NCBI GenBank assembly: GCA_903632075.3 | Contig: CAHIKZ030000253.1 | Span: forward strand, 863,501-927,500 | Direction: 5' to 3' | Origin: Acanthosepion pharaonis | Taxonomy: Eukaryota > Mollusca > Cephalopoda > Sepiida > Sepiidae | DNA length: 64,000 bases | In this document: piece by piece, positions 57,331 to 64,000 of the stretch | How positions within the stretch are numbered: position 1 is the first letter of the stretch | Layout of the letters: the number at the start of each line of letters is the position of its first letter | The notes under the pieces: model-generated | Databases searched by the model: none | The model's input: the letters and a program-made list of their open reading frames with translations, nothing else | Told to the model about the DNA's origin: nothing | Translations under genes and position numbers: made by a program

Positions 57331-57582
57331 TACAAACTTATCAAACTTATTGTAACTCCGATAAAATCTGCATTCCATTGTGATGGTGATTTTTAAAAAC
57401 ACGTACGAACGCCCTCTGTAATTATATTAAATTTAAAATTTATCCGTTGTATATATGAAACTTTTTGCAAAACATCCGTTTCATTATAAGCTAACCGTAA
57501 ATTGGTAGAAATGTAAATGACATTAAATGTTATATGCATTTTAATATGATGTTGCTACATTCGTAATAAATTTTGTTGTTAT

Positions 57583-57640
57583 TGAGAACTTTATCTCATA
57601 AATATAGCATAACTTAAAACTATATTATATACAAGGTGTA
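57583..57640 (+). repeat. Rep-A tail fragment
   Basis: GAGAACTTTATCTCATAAATATAGCATAACTTAAAACTATAT matches the end of the 31009-31157 copy. Confidence 0.55.
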
Positions 57641-58060
57641 TCAAAAATACTTTTTCAAACTTTCAGGGCGGCTTTCTCACACCAAAACAAGGACAAAAGT
57701 TCATATAAACACATCTTCGCAGGTCTCTCGTTTTTCATTTATTAAGTTTAAATTATACGCTAGATGCTGTTAAATGTACAATCCAAGATACGACCCCAAA
57801 ATCTTCGATCCGTAATGTGTGGTGCCACGGATCTTATCTCTGCAACGCGACGATAAACAGCAGCAAAGGTTAAATAACTCGGCTGCCTACGGTCTGCAAA
57901 CGCAATCTGATACATCTGTTCATCCTCGCGTCCATTACGGTTCGCGCGGCCGGACGCAAAAATGATATCGGCCTGCAAACGACATGAATATCCTGCCATT
58001 GTTAAACGGAACACTTCAAAACAGGAAAAGTTATACCACCGCCTGATGGTAGAATGGTTC
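57640..58060 (-). mobile_element. Internally deleted DDE transposon with DUF4817-like head
   Basis: The minus-strand frame 58014-57760 (84 residues) reads CRLQADIIFASGRANRNGRE, then YQIAFADRRQPS and FAAVYRRVAEIRSV, the helix-turn-helix head often annotated DUF4817. It is followed at once by a 3' end with GGTGTATCAAAAATAC at 57641-57656, a plausible terminal repeat tip. The catalytic domain is absent. The fossil at 30470-30900 is the C-terminal half of the same kind of transposase. Confidence 0.65.
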
Positions 58061-58239
58061 CTGTTTTACGAATTTCAGCTACCAAGCGTCAGATAATTGT
58101 GTGAAAACGCATGAAACTGGATGAAGTCATGGTCGGTCACTATCCTCCTGGAATTTGACTTAAAATATTTTAAAGCTCAGCCATTATTGATGGCATTGAG
58201 CATTCTTTTTCCAGTGTGTAATCTTAGACAGACTGTTTC

Positions 58240-58243
<4 letters not shown>

Positions 58244-58293
<50 letters not shown>
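58244..58293. repeat. (TA)n microsatellite
   Basis: TA run at the 3' side of the LINE fragment. Confidence 0.97.
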
Positions 58294-58295
<2 letters not shown>

Positions 58296-58327
58296 GGACT
58301 CTCCCGTCGGTTTCAACGTATGAGGAT

Positions 58328-58765
58328 CTGACAACTTAATTGATTCAGTTATAAAATTTGGGGCGATAATCTTAAGTGGCACTTAAGTCCTGCTAGTGAT
58401 TTACAAAGGAGGCTACATATGGGGCAAGAGTAAGGATTGTAGGATGAGATCACTGTTAGATTGGCTGACCTTTTAGATCTTGCTCTCGATTCTTGAAGAC
58501 GATTCAGACAAGCTGATTGAAATCTGCCGAGTTCACTAAAACACGTTGATCTCCATTTTACCCACTCCAAGTCTAAACGCTCGAGGGTGTTATGTGATAT
58601 ATTGACAGCTGACAAGTTGCCTTTCAGCTTGTCTTTGTATCTTAGCCGTGGGCGCCCTACATTCCTGTAGCCCTGATCTAACTGGCTGTACATTAGGATA
58701 TTGGGTATCCTGCCATCAGACATTATCAAGACATGACCAGTCCACAGTAACTGAGACTGTATGAG
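58328..58765 (-). pseudogene. LINE ORF2 C-terminal fragment
   Basis: Minus strand: QSQLLWTGHVLIMSDGRIPN, QLDQGYRNVGRPRLRYKDKL, LERLDLEWVKWRS, RLQESRARSKR and CPICSLLCKSLAGLKCHLR. GHV.RM.D.R.P, GRP..RYKD and a C-x2-C...H zinc-finger-like end are typical of the C-terminus of one group of animal LINE polyproteins. The frame is open for about 135 codons, so the copy is fairly young. No RT domain is present (5'-truncated). Confidence 0.82.
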
Positions 58766-58791
58766 AAAAGTTTCGATTCCTCCAATATTAC

Positions 58792-58795
<4 letters not shown>

Positions 58796-58827
<32 letters not shown>
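58796..58827. repeat. (TA)n microsatellite
   Basis: TA run left of the hammerhead palindrome. Confidence 0.96.
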
Positions 58828-58829
<2 letters not shown>

Positions 58830-59041
58830 TTTCAAAAGAATGTCAAAATACAAAGTAGAGCAATATTCTTTATTTTAGGATTCAAAAACATGTCGTGTTT
58901 CAATGCGTATCTGGTGATTGTAAATTACCTTTATTATATAGTAATTTACAATCGCCTGATGAAATACGTTGATACGAATCGAAACACGACTGCAATTGTG
59001 TAGCGATTCTGACATGTTTTCGATGTAATATTCTAAATAAA
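58828..59041. mobile_element. Minimal inverted-end element with a hammerhead
   Basis: TCGTGTTTCAAT.CGTAT and GATTGTAAATTAC on the left (58891-58928) are inverted as GTAATTTACAATC and ATACGAATCGAAACACGA on the right (58941-58989), with (TA)n outside both ends (58796-58827 and 59042). The left arm has lost the CTGATGA half of the ribozyme; the right arm keeps it whole. Confidence 0.6.
58948..59010 (+). ncRNA. Hammerhead ribozyme (complete fold)
   Basis: Stem I: AATCGC (58950-58955) with GCGATT (59003-59008), 6 perfect pairs, extended past one mismatch. Core CTGATGA at 58956-58962. Stem II: AU, UA, mismatch, CG, GC, UA closed by TGAT. GAAA at 58981-58984. Stem III: ACAC (58984-58987) with GTGT (58998-59001) and a 10-nt loop. 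Triplet GUA, with A17 at 59002. All invariant bases are present and each helix has its own loop, so this copy can fold as a monomer. Best candidate for activity in the window. Confidence 0.78.
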
Positions 59042-59060
59042 ATATATATATATATATATG

Positions 59061-59098
<38 letters not shown>
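59042..59098. repeat. (TA)n(TG)n microsatellite
   Basis: TA run followed by about 14 TG units. Confidence 0.97.
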
Positions 59099-59099
<1 letters not shown>

Positions 59100-59665
59100 A
59101 AAATAAATACCGACAACATCTCTTAAAATTGTGACAAATGGAAAACTTTTCATTGAAAATAAATTTGATTACGCCTTTTGATATTCAAGATCAGAATCTG
59201 ATCCAAAAATGAAAGAAAGAAATATATATATGTGTATTTGTATCTATGCTTAAATAAGGAATCTTAATATTTTCCCTAAGCTGGCGTTTCTCGTGATTAA
59301 AGACGAAAGAAAAAGCCCATAATATTTATTTAATATCTTTTCTTTACAATTCTTAGTTCGAGAGGAATGTTGTTAATGTTTTCCCAGCTATTTTATATTG
59401 AATTAAAGAAAATCCTCATCTCATTTTCCGAATGACTCAAAAGCAAGAAATTCATATAAGCCTCTTCTGAAATGAATCCAAAGCAAATTCTCATGCAATC
59501 CTTCAGTATTGTGATTACGTATTTAAGCATAGATACAAATACACATAGACACATTTCTTTCTTTCGTTTTTGGATCTGATGAAGCCTTGAAAGGCGAAAC
59601 ACGTAATGAAATTTATTTTCAGTCACATCTATTTTCAATGAAACGTTTTCCATTTGTCAAATTTC
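59099..59665. mobile_element. PLE-like inverted pair with hammerhead-like core
   Basis: About 59110-59250 is inverted at 59520-59665: GACAAATGGAAAAC, CATTGAAAATA, GATCCAAAAA, GAAAGAAAGAAAT and GTATTTGTATCTATGCTTAA are all shared. Both outer ends abut TG/CA runs. The right arm carries CTGATGA (59576-59582), a GCCT/AGGC stem with loop TGAA and GAAAC (59596-59600); the left arm's core is destroyed. The interior (59260-59510) has no coding signal. Confidence 0.62.
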
Positions 59666-59667
59666 TA

Positions 59668-59715
59668 ACACACACACACACAAACACGCACACACACACG
59701 CACACATATATATAG
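59668..59715. repeat. (CA)n microsatellite
   Basis: CA-rich run with CG and AA interruptions, ending in TA units. Confidence 0.93.
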
Positions 59716-59881
59716 GTATACCATAAAACAATCAATAAACCCTTCCAATGTTAAAAATCCCAAAATGCACAGTGTGTCAAAATACACAGCACTTAACTTT
59801 GCAAGGAAATAATGAATGAAATAACCAGCGTTTCTATCGGGATTTCCACCTAACGATTCCTGATCGTCTGAAAATTAGATT

Positions 59882-59885
<4 letters not shown>

Positions 59886-59939
<54 letters not shown>
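59886..59939. repeat. (TA)n microsatellite
   Basis: About 27 TA units, at the tail end of the SINE below. Confidence 0.97.
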
Positions 59940-59941
<2 letters not shown>

Positions 59942-60160
59942 TTCTAACGATGAATCCTGTTTTTAGTGGGTGCACACCTATTTGAGTTGCTATTCCTGTA
60001 TTTATTTTCTTAAACATTGGAAGTAGTAACAACCAGCCGAGATCGAGAATTCATATTAAAAAAATTGTGCTTCCCGACATGAATCGAACCTGTTTTCCTT
60101 CATGAAAACCGTTCCTATGGCCGAAATGTGCAGCTACCAACTTGGTTACGGTAAGACATC
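59940..60160 (-). repeat. tRNA-derived SINE (family S3)
   Basis: Minus strand: CCGTAACCAAGTTGGTAGCT (A box region, about 60132-60151), GGTTCGATTCATG (B box, about 60079-60091), then a body with GATCTCGGCTGGTTG, GTGTGCACCCACTAAAAACA and GGATTCATCGTTAGAAGAA, ending in (TA)n. Confidence 0.65.
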
Positions 60161-60322
60161 TTCATGTAGCAAATATCAATTTGCATACTTAAGAAACGCA
60201 CATCTGTCTTAAGGACTTCTTCAGTTTCGCACTTGAGACCTAAACCAATATATATTAATTTATATTTTTAATAAGCTTTGTAGTAATAAGAAATAATATC
60301 AAAGTAAAAGAGTTTATGTAGA

Positions 60323-60324
<2 letters not shown>

Positions 60325-60367
<43 letters not shown>

Positions 60368-60380
60368 TATATATATATAT
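60325..60380. repeat. (AAT)n(TA)n microsatellite
   Basis: About 14 AAT units then a short TA run. Confidence 0.96.
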
Positions 60381-60440
60381 GGGGACAGTAATCCCTGTTT
60401 TACATAAGTTTCATTATACATGCCTGACAGTGAAATCATA
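60381..60440 (+). repeat. Possible Rep-B fragment
   Basis: GACAGTAATC...GTTTCATTATACATGCCTGACA recalls Rep-B at 103 and 24153, again with TA on the left. Confidence 0.4.
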
Positions 60441-60484
60441 CGAACAAATAGAAAAAAATACTTTGTATGAAATATGAATTTAAG

Positions 60485-60486
<2 letters not shown>

Positions 60487-60564
<78 letters not shown>
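60487..60564. repeat. (CA)n(TA)n microsatellite
   Basis: About 24 CA units followed by about 14 TA units. Confidence 0.97.
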
Positions 60565-60567
<3 letters not shown>

Positions 60568-60935
60568 TTATTTATAGGTGATTAAAGGAAGGTGGTTTTT
60601 TCACATTTCAAACATAAAAATGGTTTAAATTTACGTATTAGTTTTAAATAGTTTTGAAGGGGTAGTTTTAAATTGATGTAAGGTGATATGGTCGACAAAA
60701 TTAGAGAAGGAAGAGAGAGATAAGAATAATTTGATATCTATTTTTATTAAAATACTTAAGATTAAGTGAGGTGGGTAAGTACCAGACATTGACCTATTTA
60801 ATAAGTCACCTCACAGGAAACGAGACAAAAAGAAAAAATAGAAGAAAAGATATAAGAAAGCAAATGTGGAAGCAGGAGTGTGAGGAAGAAATAGGGAAAG
60901 AAGAAAAGGAAGAATAAATTAACATATATGGGCAT
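60565..60935 (-). repeat. Diverged Rep-C
   Basis: ACCAGACATTGACCTATTTAATAAGTCACCTCACAGGAAACG at about 60780-60822 corresponds to a block in 43293-43625. (TA)n lies at the matching end. Confidence 0.45.
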
Positions 60936-60949
60936 ATTGTGGTTAATTT

Positions 60950-60950
<1 letters not shown>

Positions 60951-61041
<91 letters not shown>
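60951..61041. repeat. (TA)n(TG)n microsatellite
   Basis: TA run then about 24 TG units. Confidence 0.97.
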
Positions 61042-61044
<3 letters not shown>

Positions 61045-64000
61045 ATAAGATAGCAGTTATTCTGTCGGTTTTCTTTGAATAACTTCCACGTCTGGATTAG
61101 ATTATCTAAGATGGACACCGAACTGTTCGAGAAAAGACGAAATTGTTTGATTTTTACATGTTTTTCCTAAGAGAATACATCGCTGTTGAGTTGAGATGAG
61201 TTAAGGTAATTGGTTTGAAAGGAAAAGAAAAAATTCCAAATCTTATTCAAATTCACAAACAGAGCTGTCAGAAATCTTTTGAAAAACATCTTTCATCGTG
61301 TAAGAAGGTGCCTACCCTAGAGTTAAAGTTTTCAAATTCTAACCTAGTCTTGACTTATCCAGAATTTAAATCTACACAGGTTTCCGTAAATAACCTAAGG
61401 GCACCTCATAAAGTGAGAACCAGCAAATGAGTCTTTCAGATCAAATATAATCTGGAGACTTCGTCCTTTATTGGTTGTCCCCCTATTAGCATAAAGAGAG
61501 TTATAACTTTAGCTCATGGGTAACTTTGAGTCCGCGTACACAGAACATCTACGGCTAGTAAGTTGGATCCTCATAACACTAAGCCAAGAAAAATATGAAT
61601 CATCATCAAATCTTTATTGAAGTTCTTAAAGATTATGTAAATAAAAGTCATTATTTTTTCTTTGTTTTGTTTGTATGTATGAAGATTAATTCGGTAAATT
61701 TACTAAAAAAAAAATTGTCCGGTAAAATTTTTCTCAATTAAAAAGTTAATGAAAGTGAAAATGATTTTGCCTTTTTCAGACGTCATCACAAACTCGGCTA
61801 ATTTTCTGCACTTGGGTAAAAAAAAACATTTGTGACCAATTTCCTAAGATAATTCTATTAAAATATATTTATAGAAATAGGATTGCCATTTATTAATTTA
61901 TTTGATCACAATGATACCCAGCGTTACACACACCAAGAACCATTTCCGTTGCGTGACACAAGCCTTTGTTATTCGCATAAGCCATAAAATTGCATCAGTC
62001 AATATTGTTGAAAGGAAACTCGATTGAGTTTAATCATTTGGCACATCATTTATTTCCACTTTACGGGCTATTATTGCATAATGGTCATTTACGCAATTAT
62101 AGCAACCTAATGACCACGTGTTCGAGTCCGGTCAAGTATTATATGAACAGGTTAGAGACGCTATTGAAACGTATTAGGACAATCATTGATTCTTGTGTTG
62201 AATAAATCGTAGAAAAATCCTCTCAAGTCTTTTTTGTTATATACAAAAGGTGTTTCATTTATTTTGTATAAAAAATATTTGCTTTCTTTTTTAACAAACC
62301 CGATAAAATAAGCAAATTCATTAATAAACAAAATTGATTTCATTACTTTACGCACATAACTTTAAAAATAATATTATAGAAGAAAGAATGTAGATTTGTT
62401 ACATTTATCATTCTTAAAATATTGACATTTTTATTTCCTTTTATACATTAGCCTTTTCCTTTTTTATTCACAAGCTGTGATGAAAATGCTAAGGAGGTTG
62501 ACAATCAATAGATTTATTTGTTTAACTAAGCAATTTATTTATAAAAGTCATCAATCAACTACATTTTTATGCACAATGTTTGGAAAGTATTCAGCTATTA
62601 TGAATATGTTTAGAATCTGTTGAATAAATCTGATGTGACTAGAGAAGAAATCAAAGAGAACAGACTGTCTTCAATAGAGAAACGTTAGAGTGTCAGTTTG
62701 AAAACAGTGAGGCCGTCGCATTCAGAAAATTTCATGCAAGGTTATTTAGGGAAAAATCACATGTTCTAGGTCTACTGGCCTATTTCCTATAGAACAGCAA
62801 ATCTATTTTATTAATCGTCTCCAGTGACATTATGCTTATAAGCCACTCGAAAATACTCGTTTCTTTTACTGCTTTTATCAACATTTACGAATTATCATGA
62901 ATCCCAATCTAATACACTATCAATAAAGAAGAAAAGCCCAAAATAAATACCCTTATCAGGAAATATATCATCAGATTTTCTCAAATGCTTAAAGAATGTT
63001 TTATGATTGTATGTGAGAAAATCGATGAATTTTCACAAGGGTTCGAAGTTTAAATCAACGCAACATAAATGCAAGTAAGAAAAAACGAAACCGATTTCTA
63101 AAAAAATGATGGTCCAATGCTTACATTAAGAAGAAGAATGTCTAAGAAAAATTGTAAAAATAAAAACAAGCAAATGTCATAGAAATATAGACATTTTCCT
63201 TGGCATTTCTTTTATCCGTTTCTGTTTGTCATGCTTTGCATTGATTGCACTAGAGCGACCGATAAAAAGAAATAATTAATTCACTAATTAACAAAATCCA
63301 TGAATTCTTTTTACCGATTCACTTGCGTTAACAAAATGAAACAATGCTATCTCTTTTGTTATCAGTTTTGTGACAATTACCAGCCTTTTAAGTCTTTTTG
63401 TCTTCTTAGTTGCTTCTTACGCTAATCAATTATTCTTTCTTTTTAAGATAATTTTATTTTGCTAACGTTCTTGCTCTTAATGTAAGCCAATGGTGTTTAT
63501 GCTTTGATTTGACGTCAAAATTATTTTAGCTTCTTAAACTCTGCTGACGCATCAGCAAATAAGACATGAATTTTTTTTTCGTAGTGTTATTCTCCTCTTT
63601 TCTTTTCATACCTTATTATCTCTCTCACTTTTGTTTTTCTCTTCAGTCTCTCTTACACTTTACTTCTCGTTTTTTCATCCTTTTTTTTAAATATGTTATA
63701 TCCTTTTTATTTGTTGGTGCCGACCTGTAGTTAAGGATCATTAATGGAAGCACGTATCTTCTACTCAATGATTGTTTTCTGTGAGATACAAAGAAATAGT
63801 ATCCGAGTCAATATGCAAGAAACCTATTTTACAATGTTAATGACGAAACTAATTTACATTATTCTGCACGATGGCCAATCGTAAGCACCCCCATCATGTT
63901 GTCTATTATTTAGGACCAAAGCCAGAATTGGCATGAATTTCAGTTGGTAGCTCAGACACAAATACGATTCTGTCAACATAGTAATCCGAACAAATGACGG
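61042..64000. other. Unassigned AT-rich stretch
   Basis: No gene recognised. Frames at 61215, 61990 and 62161 are short and unsupported. A tRNA-like SINE head is possible at 62073-62130. Confidence 0.4.
62073..62130 (+). repeat. Possible tRNA-like SINE head
   Basis: TTGCATAATGGTCATTTACG resembles an A box region and GTGTTCGAGTCCG (62118-62130) a B box, at tRNA-like spacing. The SINE body is not identified. Confidence 0.4.

Noticed and set aside
63925..63960. TTGGTAGCTCAGAC as a tRNA A box at the window end
   Set aside because: No B box within tRNA distance before the window ends.

Overview
The window looks like repeat-rich, AT-rich, non-coding DNA from a large animal genome. It holds many (TA)n, (CA)n and (GATA)n tracts, Tc1/mariner fossils, Penelope-like elements (PLEs), Jockey/CR1-type LINE remains and tRNA-derived SINEs. 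This mix fits a coleoid cephalopod, most likely an octopus; that is inference from repeat style, not a database match. I found no intact host gene, no convincing host exon, no rRNA, no CRISPR and no bacterial feature. Almost all open frames longer than 60 codons are chance frames, frames through (TA)n, or pieces of decayed transposon proteins.

Layout. 0-1.5 kb: a decayed PLE with inverted terminal repeats. 2.1-3.6 kb: a full-length but dead Tc1-like transposon with two-repeat (IR/DR) ends, butted against (TA)n. 7-11 kb: small repeat modules and microsatellites with a complete hammerhead-ribozyme fold, plus a SINE. 12-18 kb: three Tc1/mariner fossils and a head-to-head SINE palindrome. 19-21 kb and 26.6-27.6 kb: two related LINE remnants. 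22.7-24.1 kb: a young-looking PLE with a GIY-YIG endonuclease region and about 95% alike inverted ends. 24.2-24.8 kb: a mariner fossil. 30-34 kb: a transposase fossil, a hammerhead-bearing short repeat and a full SINE. 41.8-43.2 kb: a PLE reverse transcriptase. 45-47 kb: a 2.0-kb inverted-repeat element with a perfect 19-bp flanking duplication. 47.2-48.5 kb: a 41-bp minisatellite of about 33 units. 50.0-55.9 kb: two ~500-bp arms in inverted orientation. 57-60 kb: more hammerhead modules, a transposase fragment, a LINE 3' end and a PLE-like inverted pair.

The most interesting signal is a recurring RNA module. In many unrelated-looking repeats on both strands I find CTGANGA, then a short stem-loop, then GAAA, which is the hammerhead ribozyme core. 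In at least five places (7282-7327, 31011-31058, 41565-41612, 57281-57330, 58948-59010) all three helices and an allowed cleavage triplet can be read. Both ends of the 22.7-24.1 kb PLE also fold this way, but with a changed core base. Most of these modules lie 30-110 nt from a (TA)n tract and several sit in inverted terminal pairs. PLEs are known to carry hammerheads, so the module probably marks PLE termini and non-autonomous relatives. One SINE family appears to carry a similar core between its tRNA-like head and its tail.

No genes work together here in the operon sense. The region is best read as layers of parasitic DNA: an autonomous source (PLE RT plus GIY-YIG), likely dependents (short hammerhead repeats, SINEs), cut-and-paste fossils, and microsatellites seeded at element ends.
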